NCBI RefSeq assembly: GCF_037622515.1
Contig: NZ_JBBJCN010000007.1
Location: 1 to 64,000 of the forward strand
Reading direction: 5' to 3'
Origin: Paradesertivirga superstes
GTDB taxonomy: Bacteria > Bacteroidota > Bacteroidia > Sphingobacteriales > Sphingobacteriaceae
DNA length: 64,000 nucleotides
The notes beneath the pieces were generated by a model. It was not told the origin of the DNA. It saw nothing but the letters and a program-made list of their open reading frames with translations, and did not search any database. Each line of letters starts with the position of its first letter. The first letter of the stretch is position 1. This document shows positions 16,617-25,035 of this stretch, piece after piece. A program made the position numbers and the translations under genes.

Positions 16617-19061
16617 TTAAACAGCGTCTGCGTTTACAAAATCCAAATGGTTCATAACGGCTTTCAATTCTCCGTATGATATGTCAGGCCCCAATGCTGT
16701 TTTTGTTTCTCCGGTAGTTAATCCGGGATGTTGAATGATTTGCGCCATGATTTTGGCGACTTTTACTTTGGATACAAGCTCAAAAACCGATATCTCACCC
16801 GAACCAATATAATGTGCCAGATGTCCTTCTATAGTAGTAGCGCTGAATCCTCTTAGTTGAGCAATTTCGAGAATCGTTTTTCCTTCTTTATATAAATCGA
16901 ACGAAACTTTCTTTGTGTCAATCTTATTCTTCTCCTCTATAATTGTAATTCGCATAGGTGATCTTTCGATATCTTTTTTATTACAGTAGGAGTTTATCAT
17001 TTCGAGAATTTCAAGGCCATACTGTTTCACTTTCATTTTGCCAATGCCTTTAATAGATTCCAGTTCGGCAAAGTTTGAAGGTAATTTTTCTACTAACTCA
17101 ACTAATGACTTTTGCGGTAATACAATATACACCGGAACATTTCTCTCAGTGGCCAGGGTGTCACGCCAGCTTTTAACAGTTGAGTAGAGTTCTGGATGAG
17201 GTATTTTTTCCGCGACCCGGACATGATTTGTTTGTGCACTTTTAGTTTCTGAAGTATAATCTATTTCGGCGTTTACTTTGATTTGAAGATAAGACAAGGT
17301 ACTGAATCCGTTTAATCCCGCTTTAAGTCCTGCTCTTTTAATAAATACTTCTTTTTGAAGATTTTCCAGTGCTTCTTTCAGGCTGGATCTCACAGCCTTA
17401 TTGTCCGAATCGGTATTTAGTTTTTTTAAACCGAGGTATAGAATGTTCTCTGTCTTTTCAAGAAAGTATGTACATCCTTTTTTAACTCTCTCCTGCAGTT
17501 CGACGTTATCTTCAGGTAAGCTATCAGAGCAAAATAAGTTATTCAGATGCTTTTTAAATGTGTCTGCAACTTCATAGATCTCTTTTTCATCCGCTTGTTT
17601 TATAGATTTTAATTCTTCAGTCAATTGAGGAGAAACAGTTGCATAGTTATCTTCTGCTACTTTCTTTAAATAAAAGAGCTTGCTTTTCAAAGAATTAAAA
17701 TCGAACAATTCATATAGTAAAGATTTCTGAAAATCAACTTTAGAGGCCTTTAAATGCATTTCATCAGGCTCGTTCTCATTTGCGTTTTTAGTATAGGTCG
17801 CAACTGTTCCATCTGTACGAACACTATTAAAAGATATCGGAGAACGGAGTACCATGCCTTCAAAACTTTTGCAACGACTCAATGCCACATAAACCTGACC
17901 GTGGGCAAAGGCTGCATTAGCATCAATTATAGCCCGTTCAAAAGTCAGACCCTGACTTTTGTGTATCGTTATTGCCCAGGCAAGTTTTAATGGATATTGA
18001 ATAAACCGGCCTACAACTTTTTCTGAAACCTCTTTGGTTTCGGAATTTAATTCGTAGGTGATGTTTGTCCAGTCAATCGGTTCCACGGCAATTTCATTAA
18101 AGTCTCCCGGGCATTTAACATAAATCACTCCCTCGTTAATTCGGGCTACCTTTCCAATTTTGCCATTATAAAAAAGTCGGTCACGAGAAGGATCGTTTTT
18201 AGCGAACATCACCTGCGATCCGGTTTTTATCTCAAGTTCTGGTACTGTTGGGAAAGAATAGGCAGGAAAATCTCCTTCAATAGTGGCATTAAATTTATAT
18301 GCCGTTTCTTGTATCTCTGCCAGCTTTCGCTCATTAATTTCATGCGCCGAGCTGTTATGAGTAGTTAACGTTATATAACCTTCATCTTCAGACGGTTTAA
18401 AATCCTTCACATAACGTTGATTTAATTGAGTTAAAACTTCCTCATCTATTTTATTTTCTCTTACGCGATTTAAAAGGTCGATAAAATATGTATCAGACTG
18501 CCGGTAGATGTGTTTAAGCTCAATATTTACATGCGAGGTTTTTTTTAGCGCCCTGCTATTAAAAAAGTATAAGTTTGGATAAAAGTCTTTTAAAATCTGC
18601 CAGTCTTCATCCTTTACAACCGGCGAAAGCTGATGTAAATCTCCGATCATTAAAAGCTGCACTCCGCCAAAAGGCTTTCCGTGATCTTTAAATCGCCTTA
18701 AAACTTCATCAATACTATCCAGAGTATCGGCTCTAACCATGCTTATCTCATCAATAACAAGTAAATCAAGACTCTTAATAAGATTTATTTTTTCACGGTG
18801 AAACCGTTTTAGCTGCTGATTTTTGTTTTCGGGAATAAAGGGCCCGAAAGGTAATTGAAAAAAGGAATGTATAGTTACGCCTCCGGCATTAATAGCAGCT
18901 ACTCCGGTTGGAGCAACAATAGCCATCCGCTTAAGCGATGATTTTTTCAAATTATGAAGAAATGTTGTTTTCCCTGTACCAGCCTTACCAGTCAAAAAGA
19001 TATTTTTATCTGTGAATTGAACAAAGTTGTAAGCTAAATCCAGCTGAGGATTTTGTATCAT
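16617..19061 (-). CDS. Pif1/RecD-like DNA helicase with HRDC and HTH regions
   Basis: An 814-residue superfamily 1B helicase. Walker A 'GKAGTGKTT' is at 25-33, the Pif1-family DEAD-like box 'VIDEISMVRADTLD' near 105-118, 'MIGDLHQLSPV' near 140, and the C-terminal helicase motifs 'TIHKSQGLTFE' and 'YVALSRC' near 375 and 405. An HRDC region (about 605-680, with 'LESIKGIGKMKVKQYG') and a RecQ-type helix-turn-helix (about 715-770, 'GKTILEIAQLRGFSATTIEGH') follow, giving a fused nucleic-acid-binding tail. It probably unwinds DNA during repair or fork restart. It converges on nothing close and is read away from the str operon. Confidence 0.87.
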   Translation of the reverse strand: MIQNPQLDLAYNFVQFTDKNIFLTGKAGTGKTTFLHNLKKSSLKRMAIVAPTGVAAINAGGVTIHSFFQLPFGPFIPENKNQQLKRFHREKINLIKSLDLLVIDEISMVRADTLDSIDEVLRRFKDHGKPFGGVQLLMIGDLHQLSPVVKDEDWQILKDFYPNLYFFNSRALKKTSHVNIELKHIYRQSDTYFIDLLNRVRENKIDEEVLTQLNQRYVKDFKPSEDEGYITLTTHNSSAHEINERKLAEIQETAYKFNATIEGDFPAYSFPTVPELEIKTGSQVMFAKNDPSRDRLFYNGKIGKVARINEGVIYVKCPGDFNEIAVEPIDWTNITYELNSETKEVSEKVVGRFIQYPLKLAWAITIHKSQGLTFERAIIDANAAFAHGQVYVALSRCKSFEGMVLRSPISFNSVRTDGTVATYTKNANENEPDEMHLKASKVDFQKSLLYELFDFNSLKSKLFYLKKVAEDNYATVSPQLTEELKSIKQADEKEIYEVADTFKKHLNNLFCSDSLPEDNVELQERVKKGCTYFLEKTENILYLGLKKLNTDSDNKAVRSSLKEALENLQKEVFIKRAGLKAGLNGFSTLSYLQIKVNAEIDYTSETKSAQTNHVRVAEKIPHPELYSTVKSWRDTLATERNVPVYIVLPQKSLVELVEKLPSNFAELESIKGIGKMKVKQYGLEILEMINSYCNKKDIERSPMRITIIEEKNKIDTKKVSFDLYKEGKTILEIAQLRGFSATTIEGHLAHYIGSGEISVFELVSKVKVAKIMAQIIQHPGLTTGETKTALGPDISYGELKAVMNHLDFVNADAV

Positions 19062-19342
19062 AAGATTAAATATAGGTTTCAGACAGGCAAGATAAAAAAA
19101 ATATTTTCCGAAAAAACTAAAATAATTAGTAGTTGTATGTCCCTTTTATTGATACGAGGGCCGGTTTATAGTCCTAATGCCAGCGCAGTATGAGCGGAAT
19201 GCGGGTCTTCACGTCGATAATACCGCAAGCTATGGTTTTCCAATAAGGGGTTAATTATCAATTTATTCCGTCATATAGACGATTCTAAACTTTCTAAATT
19301 TTTACTTCACAAAAGCCCTGTATTAATTTTTCTTTCAACCCC
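19062..19342. other. spacer upstream of the str operon with a GC-rich, structured patch
   Basis: The 19141-19250 part is clearly richer in G and C than the flanking AT-rich sequence. Its ends can pair (CCCTT..ATTG with CAATAAGGG) and an inner stem TGCGG (19200-19204) / CCGCA (19223-19227) is possible. A 31-codon minus-strand frame with a TTG start (19166-19261) also crosses it. It could be a small structured RNA, a relic, or a leaderless mini-gene; I cannot decide. Confidence 0.35.
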
Positions 19343-19372
19343 TTGATTATCATATTTATTTCCCTACTTTTG
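19343..19372 (+). promoter_or_regulatory. promoter of the rpsL-rpsG-fusA-rpsJ operon
   Basis: TTG at 19343-19345 and TACTTTTG at 19365-19372 with a 19-base spacer match the Bacteroidota consensus almost perfectly. The rpsL start codon is 75 bases after the -7 element, leaving a leader of about 65 bases. Confidence 0.85.
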
Positions 19373-19446
19373 CAGTCCCAATTTTATCTGCCATAGGTGT
19401 GGCCTGATATGGGGTAATTAATAAAAAAAACTGCTAAAAAAACTAA

Positions 19447-19869
19447 ATGCCTACTATTCAACAATTAGTTAGGAAAGGTAGAGTAGCTCTGGAGGATAAA
19501 AGTAAATCCCCAGCGTTGGACAGCTGTCCACAGCGAAGAGGCGTGTGTACCCGTGTATACACTACTACCCCTAAAAAACCAAACTCAGCAATGCGTAAAG
19601 TTGCCCGTGTACGTTTAACAAACGGAAAGGAGGTAAATGCTTACATTCCTGGAGAAGGTCACAACTTACAAGAGCACTCAATCGTATTGATTCGTGGTGG
19701 TCGTGTTAAAGATTTACCAGGTGTGCGTTATCACATCATCCGTGGTGCTTTAGATACTTCCGGTGTTGCCGGACGTAACCAACGCCGCTCTAAATACGGA
19801 ACTAAGAGACCGAAACCAGGACAAGTTGCAGCTCCTGCTAAAGGCGCAGCAAAAGGTAAAAAGAAATAA
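19447..19869 (+). CDS. rpsL: 30S ribosomal protein S12
   Basis: Decoding-centre protein of the small subunit. The 140 residues cover the usual 124 plus a Lys/Ala-rich C-terminal tail ('AAPAKGAAKGKKK'). The decoding loop 'TTTPKKPNSAMRKVARV' (about residues 39-55) is intact, with Lys at the two streptomycin-relevant positions ('PKKPNS' and 'GRVKDLPGV'). It opens the str operon. Confidence 0.97.
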   Translation: MPTIQQLVRKGRVALEDKSKSPALDSCPQRRGVCTRVYTTTPKKPNSAMRKVARVRLTNGKEVNAYIPGEGHNLQEHSIVLIRGGRVKDLPGVRYHIIRGALDTSGVAGRNQRRSKYGTKRPKPGQVAAPAKGAAKGKKK

Positions 19870-19887
19870 TTAAGGAGGATATTAGAA

Positions 19888-20355
19888 ATGAGAAAGTCAA
19901 AACCAAAAAAAAGAATCCTTCTGCCAGATCCGAAGTTTAACGACGTGATGGTAACCCGTTTCGTAAACAATATGATGTACGACGGAAAAAAATCAATTGC
20001 TTATTCTATTTTCTATGATGCTGTTGAACTGGTTGAGAAAAAAACCAGCGAAAGCGGATTAGAAGCATGGAAAAAAGCTTTAAACAATGTTATGCCTGCT
20101 GTTGAGGTTAAGTCTCGTCGTGTAGGTGGTGCTAACTTCCAGGTTCCAACCGAAGTTCGTCCGGAGCGTAAAATTGCTTTAGGAATGAAATGGTTGATCC
20201 TTTACGCTCGTCGTCGTGGTGAAAAAACCATGATGGAGAAATTGGCTGGAGAGATTATGTCTGCTTCTAAAGGTGAAGGTGCTGCTGTGAAGAAAAAAGA
20301 AGATACTCACAAAATGGCTGAAGCTAACAAGGCGTTTTCACACTTCCGCTTCTAA
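19888..20355 (+). CDS. rpsG: 30S ribosomal protein S7
   Basis: Primary 16S rRNA-binding protein of the 30S head. Length 155 is standard and the family segments 'VTRFVNNMMYDGKKSIAY', 'RRVGGANFQVPTEV' and 'AEANKAFSHFRF' at the C-terminus are present. An AAGGAGG-like sequence lies 14 bases before the start, one of few Shine-Dalgarno-like sites in the window. Confidence 0.97.
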   Translation: MRKSKPKKRILLPDPKFNDVMVTRFVNNMMYDGKKSIAYSIFYDAVELVEKKTSESGLEAWKKALNNVMPAVEVKSRRVGGANFQVPTEVRPERKIALGMKWLILYARRRGEKTMMEKLAGEIMSASKGEGAAVKKKEDTHKMAEANKAFSHFRF

Positions 20356-20454
20356 ATAAAGGAGATTACACAGATTACACAGATTTTTTTTACACCGATT
20401 GTTATCAATAATCGGTGTAATCCTTTAAATCGGTGAAATCCAAATCAAAATATA
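20356..20454 (+). repeat. dispersed GATTACACAGATT-type repeat in the rpsG-fusA spacer
   Basis: The spacer is almost wholly made of an ordered repeat: tandem GATTACACAG units from 20364, then hairpin ACACCGATT (20392-20400) / AATCGGTGT (20410-20418), then AATCGGTGAAATC (20428-20440). Exact 15-base and 13-base pieces of it recur in the rplR-rpsE spacer at 35136 and 35157. Confidence 0.75.
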
Positions 20455-22566
20455 ATGGCAAGAGATTTAAAATTTACAAGAAATATAGGAATCGCTGCTC
20501 ACATTGATGCTGGTAAAACCACAACAACCGAGCGTATTCTTTACTATTCTGGTGTTAGTCATAAAATTGGTGAAGTGCACGAAGGTGCTGCAACAATGGA
20601 CTGGATGGCACAAGAGCAGGAGCGTGGTATTACCATTACATCTGCCGCAACTACTGTTGATTGGAAATACAGAAATCAAACGTATCACATCAATATTATC
20701 GATACACCGGGTCACGTGGATTTTACCGTTGAGGTAAATCGTTCATTACGTGTTTTGGATGGATTGGTATTCTTGTTTTCTGCGGTTGATGGTGTTGAGC
20801 CTCAGTCTGAAACTAACTGGAGACTGGCTAACAACTATAACGTTGCCCGTATTGGCTTCGTTAATAAGATGGACCGTTCTGGTGCAGATTTCTTAAAAGT
20901 TGTTAAGCAGGTGAAAGATATGTTGGGTAGTAATGCAGTTCCTCTGCAACTACCTATCGGTGCCGAAGATGGTTTTCTAGGTGTGGTTGATTTGATTAAT
21001 AACCGTGGTATTGTTTGGAATGAGCACGATAAAGGAATGACCTTTACAGAAGTGCCTATTCCTGAAGATATGCTTGATGAGGTTGCTGAGTGGAGAGAGA
21101 AATTGTTAGAATCTGTTGCAGAATATGATGAGAGCTTAATGGAGAAATTCTTCGAAGCTCCTGAAACGATTACTGAACGTGAAGTTTTAGACGCTTTGCG
21201 TCAGGCAGTTTTAGACGCTAAGATTGTTCCTATGGTTTGTGGTTCATCTTTCAAAAATAAAGGTGTTCAAACCATGCTTGATTACGTGATGGAGTTATTG
21301 CCTTCACCGATGGATGTTGAGGGAATCGTTGGACACAATCCTGATACAGGAGAAGAAATTCTTCGTAAACCGGATGTAAAAGAACCTTTTGCAGCCTTAG
21401 CATTCAAGATTGCTACAGATCCGTTTGTAGGGCGTTTGTGCTTTATCCGTGTTTACTCAGGTAATCTGGATGCTGGTTCTTACGTATACAATATGCGTTC
21501 AGGAAACAAAGAACGTATTTCACGTATCTTCCAAATGCACGCAAACAAGCAAAATCCTATCCCTAACGTAGGTGCTGGTGATATTGCTGCTGTAGTTGGA
21601 TTTAAAGATATCAAAACAGGAGATACACTTTGCGATGAGAAACACCCGATCGTTTTAGAATCTATGAATTTCCCTGAGCCCGTTATCGGTTTAGCTATTG
21701 AGCCTAAAACTCAGGCCGACGTAGATAAATTGGGTATGGCTTTAGGTAAATTAGCTGAAGAGGATCCTACATTCCACGTAAAAACGGATGAAGAAACAGG
21801 TCAAACTGTGATTTCAGGTATGGGAGAGCTTCACTTAGATATTTTAATGGATCGTTTAAAACGTGAATTTAAAGTTGAAGTTAACCAGGGAGCTCCTCAG
21901 GTTGCATACAAAGAAGCGATTACAGGAACTGTTCAACACAGAGAAACGTATAAAAAACAAACTGGTGGTCGTGGTAAATTCGCTGATATCCAGGTTATCA
22001 TTTCTCCGATTGATCCTGACTTCGAAAAAGGTGGTCTTCAGTTTGTGAATGAAATTTCAGGTGGTTCTATTCCACGTGAGTTTATTCCATCTGTTGAAAA
22101 AGGATTTGCTGCTGCTATGGCAAATGGTGTGTTAGCCGGTTATCCTCTTCCTGATATGAAAGTTCGTTTGATTGATGGTTCATTCCACGCAGTCGATTCA
22201 GATGCTTTATCTTTTGAGATTTGTGCACGTTCAGCTTTCCGTGAAGCATTGCCAAAAGCACGCCCGGTATTAATGGAGCCAATTATGAAAGTAGAAATAC
22301 TTACACCTGAAGAAAATATGGGTGATGTAATTGGTGATATGAACCGTCGTCGTGGTCAACTTTTAGGTATGGATTCTCGTGCTGGTTCACAAGTAATTAA
22401 AGCTACTGTGCCTCTTTCAGAAATGTTTGGTTATGTAACTCAGTTACGTACTATTACTTCTGGCCGTGCAACTTCTACAATGGAATTTGATCATTACGAA
22501 GAAGCTCCAAGAAATGTGCAGGATGAAGTAATTGCTAAAGTAAAAGGTAAAAAAGCCGGAGTGTAA
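20455..22566 (+). CDS. fusA: translation elongation factor G
   Basis: GTPase that moves tRNA and mRNA through the ribosome. The 703 residues carry G1 'AHIDAGKTTTTE' (about 15-26), switch I 'QERGITITSAATT', G3 'DTPGHVDFT' and G4 'NKMDRSGAD', followed by domains II-V with 'GMGELHLDI' and the C-terminal 'LFGYVTQLRTITSGR'-like segment (here MFGYVTQLRT). It sits in the usual place between rpsG and rpsJ. Confidence 0.97.
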   Translation: MARDLKFTRNIGIAAHIDAGKTTTTERILYYSGVSHKIGEVHEGAATMDWMAQEQERGITITSAATTVDWKYRNQTYHINIIDTPGHVDFTVEVNRSLRVLDGLVFLFSAVDGVEPQSETNWRLANNYNVARIGFVNKMDRSGADFLKVVKQVKDMLGSNAVPLQLPIGAEDGFLGVVDLINNRGIVWNEHDKGMTFTEVPIPEDMLDEVAEWREKLLESVAEYDESLMEKFFEAPETITEREVLDALRQAVLDAKIVPMVCGSSFKNKGVQTMLDYVMELLPSPMDVEGIVGHNPDTGEEILRKPDVKEPFAALAFKIATDPFVGRLCFIRVYSGNLDAGSYVYNMRSGNKERISRIFQMHANKQNPIPNVGAGDIAAVVGFKDIKTGDTLCDEKHPIVLESMNFPEPVIGLAIEPKTQADVDKLGMALGKLAEEDPTFHVKTDEETGQTVISGMGELHLDILMDRLKREFKVEVNQGAPQVAYKEAITGTVQHRETYKKQTGGRGKFADIQVIISPIDPDFEKGGLQFVNEISGGSIPREFIPSVEKGFAAAMANGVLAGYPLPDMKVRLIDGSFHAVDSDALSFEICARSAFREALPKARPVLMEPIMKVEILTPEENMGDVIGDMNRRRGQLLGMDSRAGSQVIKATVPLSEMFGYVTQLRTITSGRATSTMEFDHYEEAPRNVQDEVIAKVKGKKAGV

Positions 22567-22640
22567 TTTAAGCATCTTAATAAAAATAAATCAGTCCTTA
22601 GTAACTAATAGCTCTTATTGAGGATATAACTAAAAATAAA

Positions 22641-22946
22641 ATGAGCCAAAGAATCAGAATTAAATTAAAATCTTACGATTACAACTTGGTTGATAAGTCA
22701 GCTGAGAAAATCGTTAAAACTGTAAAGCCCACAGGTGCAGTAGTTAGCGGACCGATTCCTCTTCCAACAGAGAAGAAAATCTTCACAGTGTTACGTTCAC
22801 CACACGTAAACAAAAAAGCACGTGAGCAGTTCCAGCTTTGTTCTTACAAGAGATTGTTAGACATTTACAGCTCTAACTCTAAAACTGTAGATGCTTTAAT
22901 GAAACTTGAATTACCTAGCGGTGTTGAAGTAGAAATCAAAGTTTAA
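22641..22946 (+). CDS. rpsJ: 30S ribosomal protein S10
   Basis: Head protein of the 30S subunit, also the NusE transcription factor. The 101-residue product has the standard beta-hairpin sequence 'GPIPLPTEKKIFTVLRSPH' and 'QFQLCSYKRLLDI'. In many bacteria this gene begins the S10 operon directly followed by rplC; here it ends a transcription unit at a strong terminator. Confidence 0.97.
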   Translation: MSQRIRIKLKSYDYNLVDKSAEKIVKTVKPTGAVVSGPIPLPTEKKIFTVLRSPHVNKKAREQFQLCSYKRLLDIYSSNSKTVDALMKLELPSGVEVEIKV

Positions 22947-22969
22947 GTACAGAAGGATTTTAATAAAAT

Positions 22970-23003
22970 GGCCTGTTCAGTTTATCTGGACAGGCCTTTT
23001 TTG
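22970..23003 (+). terminator. strong terminator closing the rpsL-fusA-rpsJ unit
   Basis: Eleven-base stem GGCCTGTTCAG / CTGGACAGGCC (one G-T pair) with TTTAT loop and six T residues. It separates rpsJ from the remaining S10-operon genes. Confidence 0.92.
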
Positions 23004-23014
23004 CTTATTAGATT

Positions 23015-23797
23015 TTACTTCCTCTTTCCTGCATCTTCTTCAGCCTTCTTTTGCAGTAATTCTTCAAGTGTATTCCTCTCGGTCTGAAGCTCTCGTGAAA
23101 GTTTTTGTTCTTTTTCTTTAGCTTTAGTTTTGTAGGATTGATATTCTGATGCAATTTCCTCGTATAACTCTTTATTGTGCTTTGCCTCGCTCGAATTTCT
23201 GGCCGTTGAAAACAATACTGCTGCCAGGCCAACTCCTAATACCGCTATCGCTCCCCAAACTATCCAGTTATAAGTAGTGGTGTCAACAGAAGTCCCTAAA
23301 ACTTGAATCTGTGTAGATGGGGCAGAGCTCTCTGAGATGGTAGCACCTTCTGAACCTGTCAGTTTTTTTAATTCACTGATTTGCTTTTCCTGCTCGCTTA
23401 GTTTTTGTTTTGCAGAAGCCAATTCCTTATTGGCTTTTTTCAAAGAATCAGTGACGTTTTGCCAGAGTACACTTAGTCGTGTGGGGTTGACGACTTTATA
23501 TCCCTGCTGCATCCATGAGTGTTTTAATAAATCTTCATATTGCCCCTTCAGTGAACCATTGAATGGTTTGTCAGCAATTTTAACAACTTGATTAACTGGC
23601 TTATTCACTATAGCAGTTGGTGGGGTAGTCTGAATAGCAGCTGCCGGTTTAACAGGCTTCTTAACCGGTGAAGTAATGGTTGTTTTTGAAGGTTGCGGGC
23701 TTACAGTTTTAGTCGAATCCTGAGCTTTGGAACTTAAAGCGATAAAACACAGATTGATAAAGAGGATAAGCAGGCGCTTGAGTAATGTCTGTCTCAT
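23015..23797 (-). CDS. exported single-pass coiled-coil protein, unknown function
   Basis: A 260-residue protein with a signal-like N-terminus (about 1-25, ending SSKAQ), a low-complexity Pro/Thr/Lys linker (26-75), a coiled-coil segment rich in Lys/Glu (about 113-150), a single membrane segment 'WIVWGAIAVLGVGLAAV' near 182-198, and a second coiled coil to the C-terminus ('LSRELQTERNTLEELLQKK'). The layout suggests an envelope-anchored or scaffold protein; I do not recognise a named family. It lies on the opposite strand within the ribosomal cluster. Confidence 0.65.
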   Translation of the reverse strand: MRQTLLKRLLILFINLCFIALSSKAQDSTKTVSPQPSKTTITSPVKKPVKPAAAIQTTPPTAIVNKPVNQVVKIADKPFNGSLKGQYEDLLKHSWMQQGYKVVNPTRLSVLWQNVTDSLKKANKELASAKQKLSEQEKQISELKKLTGSEGATISESSAPSTQIQVLGTSVDTTTYNWIVWGAIAVLGVGLAAVLFSTARNSSEAKHNKELYEEIASEYQSYKTKAKEKEQKLSRELQTERNTLEELLQKKAEEDAGKRK

Positions 23798-23901
23798 AGA
23801 AATGGTGTGTTATAATATCGTGAAAGTAGACATTTTATTAAATAGAAAAAATTAAACCTCATTTCACTTATGAATGTTATACCATTATAGCCGCCTTAAT
23901 T

Positions 23902-24993
23902 ATGAACTTTTATAAAGCCTCTTTAATTAGTACAGTGTATATTATACTGTTAGTCAGCAATGCTTTTGCGCGGCAAATTACGGAGAATGTTATTCTGGTT
24001 ACTGTTGATGGTTTACGCTGGCAGGAATTATTTATGGGTGCAGATCCTGATATAATAAAGAACAAGAGATATGTGAACAGTATTGTGAATACGATGAATT
24101 CCTTCTGGAACAATGATGAGCACTTGAGAAGGCAAAAACTTTTTCCATTTATATGGTCATCACTTGTTGGCAACGGTCAGATTTACGGTAATCGCAATTG
24201 GGGGAATAAGGTAAATTTAACCAACAGGTACCTGTTTTCTTACCCTGGCTACAATGAGCTGTTGACAGGAAGACGCGACAGAAATATTCGCGGCAACGCC
24301 AGAAAGTTCAACAAGAATGAAACCATTCTTGAGTTTGCCAATCAGCAAGTTGATTTCAAAAATAAAGTAGCCGTATTTGCATCCTGGGACGTATTCCACT
24401 ATATCATAAATCCCTTGCGTTCAGGAATACATCTAAATGCTGGAAATGATACAGCAAAGCTCAGACTTACAGCCAGGGAGAAGTATTTAAATCATATGCA
24501 GGCTGGCACTCCGAGTCCATGGAAAGCAACCCGTTTTGATAGATTCACCCACAGCTATGCAAAGGAATACTTAGAAAAGAATTTACCCAGGTTACTTTTA
24601 ATTGCCTACGGCGAAACAGATGAGTTTGCACATCAGGGAAAATACGATAAGTATCTCCAGGCTATTCAACAGGCGGATAATTACATAAAGGAAATTTGGG
24701 AGTGGATTCAGGCGAGCGATCACTATAGAAATAAGACCACCCTTATTATAACCACCGACCATGGAAGGGGAGCAGGGAATCATTCATGGAAAAGCCACGG
24801 AATCGGGCGCGCTGGCTCGAATCAAACATGGTTCGCGATAATGGGGCCTGATACCAAAGCTTTGGGTGAGATTAAAACAAAGAATCATTATTATACAACC
24901 CAACTCGCAAATACTATAGCAGCGTTTTTGAATCTTAATTATCCTGAGACCAATTCGGGAGGAGCGCCTGTCTACAATGCTTTTGCAAGGTAA
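23902..24993 (+). CDS. secreted alkaline-phosphatase-superfamily hydrolase
   Basis: A 363-residue exported protein with a signal peptide (about 1-23). It has the two-metal AP/phosphodiesterase layout: first metal Asp in 'VTVDGLRWQEL' near residue 34, a probable Ser nucleophile in 'FSYPGYNELLTG' near residue 113 (aligned to the Thr of the NPP family), Asp and His in 'GETDEFAHQGKYD' near 235, 'ITTDHGRG' near 287 and a final His in 'WKSHGIG'. Phosphomonoester, phosphodiester or sulfate esters are possible substrates. It is followed after 43 bases by the dehydrogenase gene. Confidence 0.8.
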   Translation: MNFYKASLISTVYIILLVSNAFARQITENVILVTVDGLRWQELFMGADPDIIKNKRYVNSIVNTMNSFWNNDEHLRRQKLFPFIWSSLVGNGQIYGNRNWGNKVNLTNRYLFSYPGYNELLTGRRDRNIRGNARKFNKNETILEFANQQVDFKNKVAVFASWDVFHYIINPLRSGIHLNAGNDTAKLRLTAREKYLNHMQAGTPSPWKATRFDRFTHSYAKEYLEKNLPRLLLIAYGETDEFAHQGKYDKYLQAIQQADNYIKEIWEWIQASDHYRNKTTLIITTDHGRGAGNHSWKSHGIGRAGSNQTWFAIMGPDTKALGEIKTKNHYYTTQLANTIAAFLNLNYPETNSGGAPVYNAFAR

Positions 24994-25035
24994 TAAGCGC
25001 TATAGCAAGCTCAGCATCTTTCTTATATTTACCCC

